A stretch of 64,000 bases of DNA from Rhodococcus koreensis (GCF_900105905.1 NZ_FNSV01000005.1:1798001-1862000); one strand, 5' to 3'; shown: positions 8,398 through 17,826, counted from the first letter of the stretch. Notes: generated by a model not told the origin, from the sequence alone. Made by a program: numbers and translations.

Positions 8398-11300
8398 TCA
8401 TCGGAAGTCCCTGGATTTGGCGGACACCCGCAAATCCATCAGCTGCAACCGATCCGCCACCACCGTCACCGCGCCTTCGGCGTTCTGCACCTTGCCGCGG
8501 ACCAGCAGTGCGGGTGCCGTGTTGGCGAGTTTGCGGTACTTCGCCCACAACCCCACCGAACAGACGACGTTGACCATGCCGGTCTCGTCCTCGAGGTTGA
8601 TGAACGTGACCCCCGCCGCCGTCGCCGGGCGCTGCCGGTGCGTCACCGCCCCACCCACCAGAACCCGGTCGCCGTCGGGAACGTCGAGCAGGTGCGCCGC
8701 CGGGATCACCCCGAGCGCATCGAGTTGCGGGCGCAGGAACTCGGTGGGATACGTGTCCGGTGACACCCCGGTGGCCCACACGTCCGCCGCGGCCAGTTCG
8801 AGATCGCTCATCCCCGGCAGGGTCGGCGCGCGGGTGGACGCCCCGATCCCCGGCAGCCGGTCGCGACGCTCTCCCGCCGCGGCGCCCGCCGCCCACAGCG
8901 CCTCCCGCCGGGACAACCCGAAACTGTCGAGAGCACCTGCGGTGGCCAGTGATTCGGCCTGTGCCGTGCTCAGTTCCACCCGGCCGGTGAGGTCGAGGAA
9001 GGACGTGTACGGCCCGCCGTCGCCGCGGGACTCGACGATCCGCTCGGCCAGCGCGGTCCCGATGTGCCGCACCTCCCCGAGCCCGAGCCGCACCTCCGTC
9101 CCGCCCGCCTCGACGGTGGCGTGCGCGAGGCTCGCATTGACGTCCGCGCCGTGCACCCGCACCCCGTGCCTGCGGGCGTCGGCCACCAGCGACTGCGGCG
9201 AGTAGAACCCCATCGGCTGCGCCCGCAGCAGACCGGCGCAGAACGCCGCCGGGTGATGCAGCTTGAACCACGACGAATAGAACACCAGGGCCGCGAAACT
9301 CTGCGAATGACTTTCGGGGAAACCGAAATTCGCGAAAGCGTACAGCTTCTCGTAGATCCGGTCGGCGACGTCCTCGCCGATTCCGTGCAGGTCCCGCATG
9401 CCCTGGTAGAGCCGCCCCCTCAGCCGTTCCATCTTCTCGGGCGACCGCTTGGACCCCATGGCCCGGCGGAGCTGGTCGGCCTCGGCCGGGCTGAAACCCG
9501 CCACGTCGACCGCCATCTGCATCAGCTGTTCCTGGAACAGCGGCACACCCAGCGTCCGCTTCAGCGCCTTCTCCAGAGACGGGTGGTCGTAGGTCACCGG
9601 TTCGAGCTTGTTGCGGCGGCGGATGTACGGGTGCACCGATCCGCCCTGGATCGGGCCGGGGCGGATGAGCGCCACCTCCACCACCAGGTCGTAGAAGTTC
9701 CGCGGTTTCAGCCTCGGCAGGGTGGCCATCTGGGCCCGCGACTCCACCTGGAACACCCCCACCGAGTCTGCCCGCTGCAGCATCTCGTAGACGGCCTCCT
9801 CGGAGAGGTCCAGCTGCGCCAGATCGACCTCGATCCCCTTGTGCTCGGCCACGAGGTCGATCATGTAGTGCAGCGCGGAGAGCATGCCGAGGCCCAGCAT
9901 GTCGAATTTCACCAGACCCACCGCAGCGCAATCGTCCTTGTCCCACTGCAGAACACTGCGGTTCGCCATGCGCGCCCACTCCACCGGGCACACGTCGGCG
10001 ATCGGCCGGTCGCAGATCACCATGCCACCCGAGTGGATGCCGAGGTGCCGCGGAAACCCCTCGATCTGAGCGGCCAGTTCGAGGACGGCGGGCGGGATGT
10101 CGGTGCCGGCCTCCTTCCCGATCCCACCCCAGCGGCTGACCTGCTTGCTCCACGCGTCCTGCTGCCCCTGCGAGAAACCCAGCGCCCGGGCCATGTCCCG
10201 GACCGAGGACTTTCCGCGGTATGTGATGACGTTCGCCACCTGCGCCGCGTACTGGCGTCCATACTTGGTGTAGACGTGCTGGATGGCCTCCTCCCGGCGG
10301 TCGGATTCGATGTCGACGTCGATGTCCGGGGGGCCGTCGCGTTCGGGTGAGAGGAAACGTTCGAACAGCAGCTTGTTGCGGACGGGATCCACGTTGGTGA
10401 TGCCGATGGCGTAGCAGACGGCGGAGTTGGCCGCCGAACCCCTTCCCTGGCAGAGGATGTCGTTGTTCTTGCAGAACGACACGATGTCGTGGACCACCAG
10501 GAAGTAACCCGGGAAGTTCAGCCCGGTGATGATGTCCAGTTCGTGCTCGATCTGCCGGTAGGCCTCCGGCCGGTCCGCAGGCGCGCCGTAGCGGCGACGG
10601 GCCCCGTCCATCGTGAGCCTGCGCAGCCAGCCGGCCTCGGTGTGTCCGTCGGGAACGTCGAACGGGGGCAGTTGCGGCGCGATGAGCCGCAGGTCGAACG
10701 CACACTCCAGGCCGAGCTCCGCCGCACCGCGGACGGCGTCCGGGTACGCGGCGAAGAGGTGCGCCATCTCCTCACCGGACCGCAGGTGCGCTCCCCCGGC
10801 GGGCGCCAGGTGCCCGGCCGCGTCGTCGAGACTCTGCCGGGCCCGGACGGCGGCCATCGCCATGGCCAGTCTCCTTCGCGGCGGTCCCGCGAAGTGTGCC
10901 GCCGTGGACGCGATCACCCGAAGTCCGTGCTGCTGTGCGAGTTCGGCGAGGCAGGCGTTGCGCTCAGCGTCCTCCGCGACGCCGTGATGGGTGAGCTCCA
11001 CCGTGACCCGGTCGGCCCCGAATCGGTCGATCAGGTCCCGGAGCCGGACGGCCGCGGCGTCCGGGCCGCCACCGGCCAGCGCCTGACGCACATGCCCCTT
11101 CCGGCAGCCGGTCAGGATCTGCCAGTGCCCGCCGGCGGCATCGGCGAGGCCGCCGAGGTCGTAGCGCAGCCTGCCCTTCTCCCCTCCCGCGAGATGCGCC
11201 GCCGCGATCTCCCGGGAGAGCCGCCGGTACCCCTCCTGGCCTCGCGCCAGCACCAGCAGGTGCGCGTCGTCCAACGTCAGTTCGGACCCGAACACGGTGC

Positions 11301-11652
11301 GCATGTTCAGTTCCTTCGCCGCCTCGGCGAACCGGACCACACCGTAGAACCCGTCGTGGTCGGTGAGCGCGATGGCCTCGAGACCGAGCCGGACGGCCTC
11401 CTCCACCAGCTCTTCCGGCGGGGAGGCGCCGTCGAGGAAGCTGAACGCCGAGTGCGCGTGCAGTTCGGCGTACGGCACGGTGGAACCGGAACGCTCCTGA
11501 CGGCCCGCCCGGTACTCCCCCCGTTTACGCGACCATGCGGGACTGTCGCCGCCGTCGCCCGGATACATCGACTCCGGGTCGACCCGCCCCGGCCTGCCCG
11601 ACAGGACGCGTTCCATCTCGGACCACGTCGGCGGACCGTTTCCCCAACCCAT
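8398..11652 (-). CDS. dnaE2: Error-prone DNA polymerase DnaE2
   Basis: An alpha-subunit-type C-family polymerase of 1084 residues, used with ImuA' and ImuB for SOS-induced translesion synthesis. The N-terminal PHP domain starts at YAELHAHSAFSFLDG. The catalytic DIDVDIESDRREE lies near residue 450, followed by the long fingers region. The C-terminus carries an OB-fold (FINLEDETGMVNVVCSVG). It is shorter than replicative DnaE1 and lacks its C-terminal tau-binding part, as expected for DnaE2. The ATG at 11652 follows AGAGG. A perfect LexA box lies 74 bp upstream. The partner genes imuA'-imuB are 14 kb away, as in mycobacteria. Confidence 0.96.
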   Translation of the reverse strand: MGWGNGPPTWSEMERVLSGRPGRVDPESMYPGDGGDSPAWSRKRGEYRAGRQERSGSTVPYAELHAHSAFSFLDGASPPEELVEEAVRLGLEAIALTDHDGFYGVVRFAEAAKELNMRTVFGSELTLDDAHLLVLARGQEGYRRLSREIAAAHLAGGEKGRLRYDLGGLADAAGGHWQILTGCRKGHVRQALAGGGPDAAAVRLRDLIDRFGADRVTVELTHHGVAEDAERNACLAELAQQHGLRVIASTAAHFAGPPRRRLAMAMAAVRARQSLDDAAGHLAPAGGAHLRSGEEMAHLFAAYPDAVRGAAELGLECAFDLRLIAPQLPPFDVPDGHTEAGWLRRLTMDGARRRYGAPADRPEAYRQIEHELDIITGLNFPGYFLVVHDIVSFCKNNDILCQGRGSAANSAVCYAIGITNVDPVRNKLLFERFLSPERDGPPDIDVDIESDRREEAIQHVYTKYGRQYAAQVANVITYRGKSSVRDMARALGFSQGQQDAWSKQVSRWGGIGKEAGTDIPPAVLELAAQIEGFPRHLGIHSGGMVICDRPIADVCPVEWARMANRSVLQWDKDDCAAVGLVKFDMLGLGMLSALHYMIDLVAEHKGIEVDLAQLDLSEEAVYEMLQRADSVGVFQVESRAQMATLPRLKPRNFYDLVVEVALIRPGPIQGGSVHPYIRRRNKLEPVTYDHPSLEKALKRTLGVPLFQEQLMQMAVDVAGFSPAEADQLRRAMGSKRSPEKMERLRGRLYQGMRDLHGIGEDVADRIYEKLYAFANFGFPESHSQSFAALVFYSSWFKLHHPAAFCAGLLRAQPMGFYSPQSLVADARRHGVRVHGADVNASLAHATVEAGGTEVRLGLGEVRHIGTALAERIVESRGDGGPYTSFLDLTGRVELSTAQAESLATAGALDSFGLSRREALWAAGAAAGERRDRLPGIGASTRAPTLPGMSDLELAAADVWATGVSPDTYPTEFLRPQLDALGVIPAAHLLDVPDGDRVLVGGAVTHRQRPATAAGVTFINLEDETGMVNVVCSVGLWAKYRKLANTAPALLVRGKVQNAEGAVTVVADRLQLMDLRVSAKSRDFR

Positions 11653-11725
11653 CTGATTACACCTCTTCTACCCGCGCACGTGCGTGCCGAGATCACAGAA
11701 GATGCCGCTGGGGAAGGCGCATCAT

Positions 11726-11741
11726 TCGAACGGGAGTTCGA
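11726..11741. promoter_or_regulatory. LexA (SOS) box of dnaE2
   Basis: TCGAAC-GGGA-GTTCGA is a perfect match to the mycobacterial/actinobacterial SOS box TCGAAC-N4-GTTCGA, with flanking T and A extending the symmetry (11725-11742). It lies 74 bp upstream of the dnaE2 ATG, so dnaE2 should be repressed by LexA and induced by DNA damage. Confidence 0.92.
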
Positions 11742-11785
11742 ACACTGTCAGTGTGCCATCACCCTCACGGGACGGTCAACGCAGG

Positions 11786-12529
11786 TCACGTCACGAGCGC
11801 GGCCAGACCTCTCAGACGGTCCTCGGCAGGCCTTCGCGGGCAGCTCACGCACTTGCCCGAGCCGGGGGTCTCGTAGATCAGGCAGCACGACGCCCGTTGC
11901 GTGAACCGGCGCGACAGCGTCCCGGCCCGGACGTCGACGAACCGCGGGTCCGGCAGCACGACACCGGCGCGGCGAAGTGCGTCCACCAGACCCCGGGCGA
12001 AGATGCTGCCGCGGGCGCGGTCGCCGCACGCCGTTCCCGCGTCGAGGGCCCGGTTGGCGATCGAATCCGTGGTGATCGCCCACATCGCGGCGTGCCGCAC
12101 CCCCGACACCGCGGCGAGCGCATCGACGATCGGCGTCAGTGCCGCGGCCATCTCGGCCGCGAGTTCGGACAGCCCCTCGGTGACCGGCAGCCCCGACGAC
12201 GCGGTGATGCCCCCGAGGTACCCGTCGTCGCGGAGGAATGCCACGGCGTCGCCGAGCCCCGGGTGGGCGGCGACACCCGTGACGAGCGCGGTCGCGATCG
12301 GGATCCCGGTCAGCGTCGAGCTGGCCGAGTACCACCACAGGGTGCCGTTGACCCGGGGACCGTCGCTGCCCCACCGCGCCTCCGTGTCCGCGACCCGGTC
12401 CGCGAGCCAGCCGGGATCGGTCAGGCGCACGGCCGGGAACGAGGCTGCGCCGGGGTGTGCGATCTGGTCGGCGATCATCGGGACGCGGCGTGCGGTCAGC
12501 TCGTACGCGCGCCGCAGTTGCTCATCCAT
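11786..12529 (-). CDS. FhuF-like [2Fe-2S] reductase in the corrinoid operon
   Basis: A 247-residue cytoplasmic protein whose C-terminus has the FhuF cluster motif C-C-X10-C-X2-C (RASCCLIYETPGSGKCVSCP, residues about 213-232). FhuF proteins bind an unusually ligated [2Fe-2S] cluster and reduce ferric siderophores. Here it is the last gene of an ABC-uptake operon whose leader is a cobalamin riboswitch, and it overlaps the ATPase gene by 8 nt. A role in reducing or releasing imported corrinoid is therefore an inference worth testing; a siderophore role remains possible. The middle region has no recognisable motif beyond the family fold. Confidence 0.82.
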   Translation of the reverse strand: MDEQLRRAYELTARRVPMIADQIAHPGAASFPAVRLTDPGWLADRVADTEARWGSDGPRVNGTLWWYSASSTLTGIPIATALVTGVAAHPGLGDAVAFLRDDGYLGGITASSGLPVTEGLSELAAEMAAALTPIVDALAAVSGVRHAAMWAITTDSIANRALDAGTACGDRARGSIFARGLVDALRRAGVVLPDPRFVDVRAGTLSRRFTQRASCCLIYETPGSGKCVSCPRRPAEDRLRGLAALVT

Positions 12530-13298
12530 CGGCCAGCCCCAGGATCTCCATCGTCAGCCGCGGACTCGACCGCACGACGGCGCGGATGCCGAACACCCCG
12601 CCGAGCACGGTGTCGTCCAGGACGTCGGCGGGCGGACCGGTGCTGATCACCCGTCCATCGTGCAGCACGGCCAGGGTGTCGCAGTACTCCACGGCCAGCC
12701 GGAGGTCGTGCATGGTCACGACGATCGCGAGACCGTCGCGCGCGCGGTCGCGCAGCAGGTTCATCACCGTCAGCTGATGTCGCAGGTCGAGGTGGTTGGT
12801 GGGTTCGTCGAGCAGCAGGACCCGCGGCTGCTGCGCGAGAGCCCGGGCGATCGACACCCGCTGGCGTTCCCCACCGGACAGCGCCTGCACGTCGCGGCCG
12901 GCGAGTTCGGCCAGCCCCACCTGCCATATACACGTCTCCACGATTTCGCCGTCGACCCCGTTCGCCCGTTCGAACCAGCCCCGGTGCGGGACGCGTCCGA
13001 GCGACACGGATTCGCGCACGGTCAGTCCCGCGGACACCCGCGGTTCCTGGGTGCTCGCGCCGATCGTGCGGGCGAGTTCTCGTCTGCCCAGATCGGCGCT
13101 GTCCGTTCCGTCGACGACGACGGCGCCCGCGGTCGGGGTGAGCGCGCGGTAGCAGCAGCGCAGCGCCGTGGTCTTCCCGGAACCGTTGGGCCCGACCAGC
13201 GCCAGCACCTCACCGGGACGGACGGCGAGGTCGACGCCGTGCAGCACTTCCCGCGATCCGAGTTCGGCGCGGACCCGGTGCAGGCTCAGCGCGGTCAC
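12522..13298 (-). CDS. btuD: ABC transporter ATPase, BtuD/FecE type
   Basis: A 258-residue ATPase of the iron-siderophore/B12 importer class. It has Walker A GPNGSGKTT, the Q-loop at STQEPRVSAGL, the signature LSGGERQRVSIA, Walker B RVLLLDEPTNHLDL and the switch histidine in VVTMHDLRLA. The GTG start at 13298 overlaps the permease stop by GTGA; the frame also opens at 13331 but that would overlap by 37 nt. It energises import by the adjacent permease and binding protein. The riboswitch in the leader points to B12 or a related corrinoid as substrate. Confidence 0.88.
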   Translation of the reverse strand: MTALSLHRVRAELGSREVLHGVDLAVRPGEVLALVGPNGSGKTTALRCCYRALTPTAGAVVVDGTDSADLGRRELARTIGASTQEPRVSAGLTVRESVSLGRVPHRGWFERANGVDGEIVETCIWQVGLAELAGRDVQALSGGERQRVSIARALAQQPRVLLLDEPTNHLDLRHQLTVMNLLRDRARDGLAIVVTMHDLRLAVEYCDTLAVLHDGRVISTGPPADVLDDTVLGGVFGIRAVVRSSPRLTMEILGLADG

Positions 13299-14380
13299 TC
13301 GGCCCTCCCGTACTGCCGGTACAGCATCCACACGAAGATCGGTGCTCCCACCAGGGCGGTGACGACGCCCACCGGGACCTCGATGCTCCGCGCGACCGAC
13401 CTCGCGGCCGTGTCCGCCGCGACCATCGCGATCGCGCCGAGGAACGCGGCGACGGGCAGCAGCCTGACCGCGCGGGCACCCACGACGTACCCGGCCAGGT
13501 GCGGCACGAGCAGGCCGATGAAGCCGATGCCGCCGGCGACGGACACGGCCGCCCCTGCCAGCATCGACACCCCGAGCAACTGCACGACGCGGAAGCGCCG
13601 CACGTTCATCCCCAGGGCGGCGGCGCCGTCGTCTCCCGCCTGCAGCAGGTCGACACGGCTCGCGCTCAGCATCATCGCCGCCCCCACCGTCGCGAGTGCG
13701 AGAGCCGGGAAAATCACCGTCGACCAGCGTGAGTCGCCGAAACCGCCCGCCAGCCAGTGCATCACCGAACTCAGTTGGTGCTCGTCGGCGACGACCAGGA
13801 TCGAGAAGGTGATGAGGGCGGAGAACACCTGCGCCGACGCGACACCGACGAGGATGACCGCGGTCGGCTGCGGATACCGGCCGCCGATCGCCAGTGACAG
13901 GAACAGCGGCACCATGGCGCCCAGGAACGCCGCGGCGGGAATCGTGAACACGCCGAGCGCTCCCACTCCGAGCCCGAGCACCGTCACCACCACCACGCCG
14001 AAACCCGCACCCGAGGACACGCCGAGCAGATACGGATCGGCCAGCGGATTACGTGTCACCGCCTGCGCCACGGCTCCTGCCAGGGCGAGCGCCGCCCCGA
14101 CGACCGCGGCGGTCAGCGCCCGCGGCAACCGGGAGTCCAGCACGATCGATTCCCGGGCCTGCGACCACCAGGGCTCGAACGCACCCGGGGCCACCCGGTG
14201 CGCGACGATCGCCCAGACGTCGCCGACCGGGATGCGCACCGAACCGAACGACACCGCGAGGCCGAGGACGAACAGGGTCGTCAGGGCGAGCAGCATCATC
14301 AGGCCCGCGTAACCGAGGCGGGCGCGGACCGGGTGCGACACAGGCGCCGGGGGCGCCGCACGTTCGGCGGTCGTGGTCAT
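13295..14380 (-). CDS. btuC: ABC transporter permease, FecCD/BtuC type
   Basis: A 361-residue inner-membrane permease with about ten hydrophobic segments and the FecCD family features: AVVGAALALAGAVAQAVTRN followed by PLADPYLLGVSSGAGFG near the N-terminal third, and GIGFIGLLVPHLAGYVVG late in the protein, where the ATPase coupling helix sits. The start overlaps the binding-protein stop by 4 nt and its own stop overlaps the ATPase start by 4 nt. This is tight translational coupling within one importer operon. Confidence 0.92.
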   Translation of the reverse strand: MTTTAERAAPPAPVSHPVRARLGYAGLMMLLALTTLFVLGLAVSFGSVRIPVGDVWAIVAHRVAPGAFEPWWSQARESIVLDSRLPRALTAAVVGAALALAGAVAQAVTRNPLADPYLLGVSSGAGFGVVVVTVLGLGVGALGVFTIPAAAFLGAMVPLFLSLAIGGRYPQPTAVILVGVASAQVFSALITFSILVVADEHQLSSVMHWLAGGFGDSRWSTVIFPALALATVGAAMMLSASRVDLLQAGDDGAAALGMNVRRFRVVQLLGVSMLAGAAVSVAGGIGFIGLLVPHLAGYVVGARAVRLLPVAAFLGAIAMVAADTAARSVARSIEVPVGVVTALVGAPIFVWMLYRQYGRAE

Positions 14381-15372
14381 CGCGCGCCGACGGCGTCCGG
14401 ATGCAGCGCCCGCGCGATCGTCTCCACCGACCGCACCAGGCGCGGGCTCTCGAAGAAGTCGTCGAGCGGCACCACCACGAAACGGCCGGCTTTCACGGCG
14501 GGCGTCGTCGACATGATCGGGTGCGACTTCAGGAAGTCGATCTTCGCCTGCGCGCTCGTCGTGCCGTAGTCGAGGACGACGATCGCCTCCGGGGCGCGTT
14601 CACCGATGATCTCCCACGTGGACTTCGAATACGGCTTCTCCCCCTCCGCGAAGAGGTTGGCCGCACCCGCGTGGTCCGCGATGAGATGGCCGACACCCAC
14701 ACCGCCGATCGTCAGCGGAACGTCCTCGCCGGAATCGTAGAAGAACGTCGGAACCGGGGCGGTGCCTGCGATCTCGTCCCGCACGGCCTGCAACCCGGAC
14801 GTCACCCGGTCGCTGACGGCGACTGCCTCGTCCGGGACGCCGAGGATCTCACCGAGCTGCGTGTAGTCGCTGCGCAGCAGTCCGATGTCGGGGAAGCCCT
14901 GCCCGCAGTACTCGGAGAACAGGAAGGTGGGGATGCCCTGTTCGCCGAGGGATTCGCGCGATCGTCCCTCCTTCTCGTCGAACGCGCTGCGCATGCCGCC
15001 GACCACCAGGTCGGGGTCGAGGTCGAGGATCTGTTCCCGGGTCGGGTATTCCTTCGCGAGTTTCGGGATCTTCGCGAAGGCATCCGCGAACTCCGGCAGC
15101 GGGGTCGCGTCGCCGTACCCCGTGCCGACGATGCGATCACCGGCCCCCATCTCGATCAGCACCTCGGTGACGTGATCGTTCATGCTGACGATGCGCTGCG
15201 GCGGCGCGTCGAACGTCTCCGTTCGCGCGCAGTTGGTGACGGACACCGGCTCGGCGAAGGATTCGGCGGAAGCGGTCTGCCCCACGGACTCCCCGCGCGA
15301 ACATCCGGCGACCACCAGCGCGGCCACGGCGAGCGTGACCAGAGCGGAACTTCGGAACAACTGACAGTGCAT
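14377..15372 (-). CDS. btuF: Corrinoid-binding lipoprotein, BtuF type
   Basis: A cluster A-II (iron/B12) substrate-binding protein of 331 residues. The N-terminal signal MHCQLFRSSALVTLAVAALV ends in the lipobox VVAGC. The two lobes open with RIVSMNDHVTEVLIEMGAGD and PEAIVVLDYGTTSAQAK, joined by a long helix as in BtuF. The frame extends to 15510, but ATG 15372 sits 5 nt after AATGAGG and directly before the signal peptide. That Shine-Dalgarno can be masked by a leader hairpin below a cobalamin riboswitch. Without the riboswitch, a siderophore-binding role would be equally likely. Confidence 0.87.
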   Translation of the reverse strand: MHCQLFRSSALVTLAVAALVVAGCSRGESVGQTASAESFAEPVSVTNCARTETFDAPPQRIVSMNDHVTEVLIEMGAGDRIVGTGYGDATPLPEFADAFAKIPKLAKEYPTREQILDLDPDLVVGGMRSAFDEKEGRSRESLGEQGIPTFLFSEYCGQGFPDIGLLRSDYTQLGEILGVPDEAVAVSDRVTSGLQAVRDEIAGTAPVPTFFYDSGEDVPLTIGGVGVGHLIADHAGAANLFAEGEKPYSKSTWEIIGERAPEAIVVLDYGTTSAQAKIDFLKSHPIMSTTPAVKAGRFVVVPLDDFFESPRLVRSVETIARALHPDAVGAR

Positions 15373-15377
15373 GTAAA

Positions 15378-15406
15378 CCTCATTGCGGCTCAGAGCCACG
15401 AATGAG
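15378..15406 (-). promoter_or_regulatory. Hairpin masking the btuF Shine-Dalgarno
   Basis: On the minus strand CTCATT (15406-15401) can pair with AATGAG (15384-15379), the latter being the Shine-Dalgarno of btuF. An inner stem GGCTC/GAGCC strengthens it. This is the expected expression platform for a cobalamin riboswitch that acts on translation. Confidence 0.65.
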
Positions 15407-15469
15407 AAGCCGGCAGACGCCCACGTGCAGGCGCGCCTGCGGGACTCCGCTTCGTAGACCACGACGAAA

Positions 15470-15605
15470 AGGATGTCGCACACCACACGCCGGGTAATCG
15501 GGCTCGCCACCGAAATGCTCTGGTGGCCTACCGTTGCGGGTCAGCGCCGGATTCGGACCGGCTTCCCCCGTGCGTGTGACTGCAAGTGCACTGCCGAGTA
15601 TGCAC
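15470..15605 (-). promoter_or_regulatory. Cobalamin riboswitch
   Basis: Read on the minus strand from about 15605, the leader contains GGGGGAAGCCGGTCCGAATC, then CCGGCGCTGACCCGCAACGG (the conserved B12-box core with CCCGCAAC), and downstream GCGAGCCCGATTACCCGGC. These are the characteristic elements of the cobalamin riboswitch. It precedes btuF by about 100 nt and makes B12-repressed expression of btuFCD and the FhuF-like gene likely. Exact outer helix ends are approximate. The rest of the 333-bp gap (15606-15705) should hold the promoters of btuF and the divergent mmpL. Confidence 0.87.
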
Positions 15606-15705
15606 GATTTGCCGGGACCAGCGTCACACCCCCACCGGCAATCCCTCGATCCGCACTACAGTCGGCAGTCGCAGCCGACCGCCCCCGATCACCCGGAGTT
15701 GACGC

Positions 15706-17826
15706 ATGACACGTTGGGCCTCGACCGTTGTTTCACGCAAATGGTGGGTCCTGACCCTCGCCGTGTTCGCCGTTGTGGTGAGCGGCGTGTGGGGCACCGG
15801 TGTGTTCGCGAAGCTCAGCTCCGGCGGATTCATCGACCCCGGTAGCGAATCCGCCGAGGTGGCGCGAATCGTCGAGGACAATCTGGGTCCGCAAACGCCG
15901 GACATCATCGCCATCTACACCGCACCCGACGGGAAGACCCTCGACGACATCGGCCCCCAGATCACCGCGAGTCTCGACCGGTTCGCCGCCGAGGTGCCGA
16001 CGTATTCGGTGACGTCGTACTGGACGGCGGACGCGACGAGGAAGCACCTGATGGTGTCGGAGGACGGCACCAAGGCGTCGGCCGCGATCACCGTCGACCC
16101 GGATGCCGGGATCACCGCCGCCACGTTCAACGATCTGCTGCCGAAGCTCGAGGTGGAGGGCGTCGACACCGAGTTCGCGGGCAACTCGGTGGTGGGTGTG
16201 GCGTTCAACAACCGGCTGCAGCAGGACCTGGTGCTGGCCGAGGCGATCGCGCTGCCGATCACTCTCGTGTTGCTGGTCTTCATCTTCGGCGGACTGGTCG
16301 CCGCCGCCGTTCCGGTGTTCGTCGGGCTGCTCTCGATCTTCAGCGCCCTCGCGACGCTGCGCCTGCTGACCCTGTTCACCGATGTCAGTTCGTTCGCGAT
16401 CAATGTGGCGTCCCTGCTCGGCCTGGGGCTCGCGATCGACTACGGCCTGTTCATCGTCGGCCGTTTCCGCGAGGAACTGGAGTCCGGCGCCGACGTGGCC
16501 GAGGCGACCCGGCGCACCGTCCTGACCGCGGGTCGCACCGTGCTGTTCTCCGGTCTGCTTCTGGTGTGCGCGTTCTCGGGGATGCTGGTGTTTCCGCAGG
16601 ACGTGATCAAGTCGCTCGGGTTCGGTGCGATGGCCGCGGTCGCGAGTGCGGCGCTGCTGTCCCTCACCGCGGTGCCCGCGCTGCTCGCGATCCTCGGTCA
16701 CCGCATCAACGCGCTGAGCTGGCGCAAGGACGCGGCGCAGCGCGGTGAGGTGCGCGCCCGCAAGTTCTGGGGCTCCGTCGTCACCTGGGTGATGCGTCGG
16801 CCGGTCGCCATCGCGGTCGGAATCGTCGCGGGTCTGATGGTCCTGGCCGCGCCGCTGCTCACTGCGTCACTCGGCGAGGTCACGTATACGGCGCTGCCCG
16901 AGAACGATCCCGCCCGTATCGCCACCGACACCCTCACCACCGAATTTCCCACCACCGGGAACGGCGCCACCCTGATCCTCCGCGGCACCGACGGCACCGC
17001 ACCGACCGCCGCCGACGGGGCCGCGGTGGCCCAGGCCGCCGGCCAGGTGCCGGGCATCGGCGCCGCCACCGTCGTCGCGTCCAACGGCGAACTGGTGGCG
17101 GTGCAGGCCGTCTACTCCGAGGGAGTGACCACCGACGACCAGAGCGCGGCGGTGGACGGTCTCCGCGCCATCTCCGTCCCCGAGGGAACCGAACTGCTCG
17201 TCGGCGGCGGCCAGGCGACCGTCGACGACGGCAACGCGGCGATCGTGCACTGGATGCCGGTCATGATCGCGATCATGGTGGGTTCGACGCTGGTCCTGCT
17301 GTTCCTGGCGTTCGGCTCGGTGGTGCTGCCGATCAAAGCGGTCGCGATGGCGGGGCTGAGTCTCGCCGCCACGTTCGGGGTGCTCACCTGGATCTTCGAG
17401 CTGGGACACGGCGCGGGCCTGCTCGGGGTCAGTCCGGCACCGCTCGAGGCGACGTTCGTGGTCCTCATTCTCGCCGTCGTCTTCGGCCTGTCCACCGACT
17501 ACGAGGTGTTCCTGTTGTCGCGCATGGTCGAGGCGCACGAGGCGGGCGCGACGACGGAGGAAGCGGTGCGTTTCGGCACCGAGCGCACCGGCCGGATCGT
17601 GACGGCCGCCGCGCTGCTGCTCGTGGTGGTGACCGGGGCGTTCACGATCTCCGGTCTGTCGATCATGCGGTTCCTCGGCGTGGGCATGATCGTCGCGCTG
17701 CTCGTCGACGCGACGGTGGTCCGGATGCTCCTCGTTCCATCCCTGGTGAAGCTGATGGGCGAGGCCAACTGGTGGGCTCCGGCCTGGATGAAGAAGGTGC
17801 ACGCCAAGGTGGGTCTCGGCCACTAG
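15706..17826 (+). CDS. MmpL/RND-superfamily lipid transporter
   Basis: A 706-residue member of the MmpL (YdfJ-like) branch of the RND superfamily, which exports lipids or drugs with proton coupling. It has the expected two halves. Each has an N-terminal membrane segment, a periplasmic porter domain (about residues 40-175 and 390-505) and a cluster of helices. The proton-relay sites are LGLAIDYGLFIVGRF near residue 240 and FGLSTDYEVFLLSRM near 595. It is divergent from the B12 operon. The gene ends at an IS630 insertion whose target TA is part of its TAG stop, so the protein is intact. Before the insertion it lay 32 nt upstream of the acyl-CoA reductase gene. Confidence 0.93.
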   Translation: MTRWASTVVSRKWWVLTLAVFAVVVSGVWGTGVFAKLSSGGFIDPGSESAEVARIVEDNLGPQTPDIIAIYTAPDGKTLDDIGPQITASLDRFAAEVPTYSVTSYWTADATRKHLMVSEDGTKASAAITVDPDAGITAATFNDLLPKLEVEGVDTEFAGNSVVGVAFNNRLQQDLVLAEAIALPITLVLLVFIFGGLVAAAVPVFVGLLSIFSALATLRLLTLFTDVSSFAINVASLLGLGLAIDYGLFIVGRFREELESGADVAEATRRTVLTAGRTVLFSGLLLVCAFSGMLVFPQDVIKSLGFGAMAAVASAALLSLTAVPALLAILGHRINALSWRKDAAQRGEVRARKFWGSVVTWVMRRPVAIAVGIVAGLMVLAAPLLTASLGEVTYTALPENDPARIATDTLTTEFPTTGNGATLILRGTDGTAPTAADGAAVAQAAGQVPGIGAATVVASNGELVAVQAVYSEGVTTDDQSAAVDGLRAISVPEGTELLVGGGQATVDDGNAAIVHWMPVMIAIMVGSTLVLLFLAFGSVVLPIKAVAMAGLSLAATFGVLTWIFELGHGAGLLGVSPAPLEATFVVLILAVVFGLSTDYEVFLLSRMVEAHEAGATTEEAVRFGTERTGRIVTAAALLLVVVTGAFTISGLSIMRFLGVGMIVALLVDATVVRMLLVPSLVKLMGEANWWAPAWMKKVHAKVGLGH

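Noticed and set aside
12496..14312. Plus-strand open frames across the B12 transporter operon
   Set aside because: They are antisense to the tightly coupled btuFCD genes, which have clear motifs.
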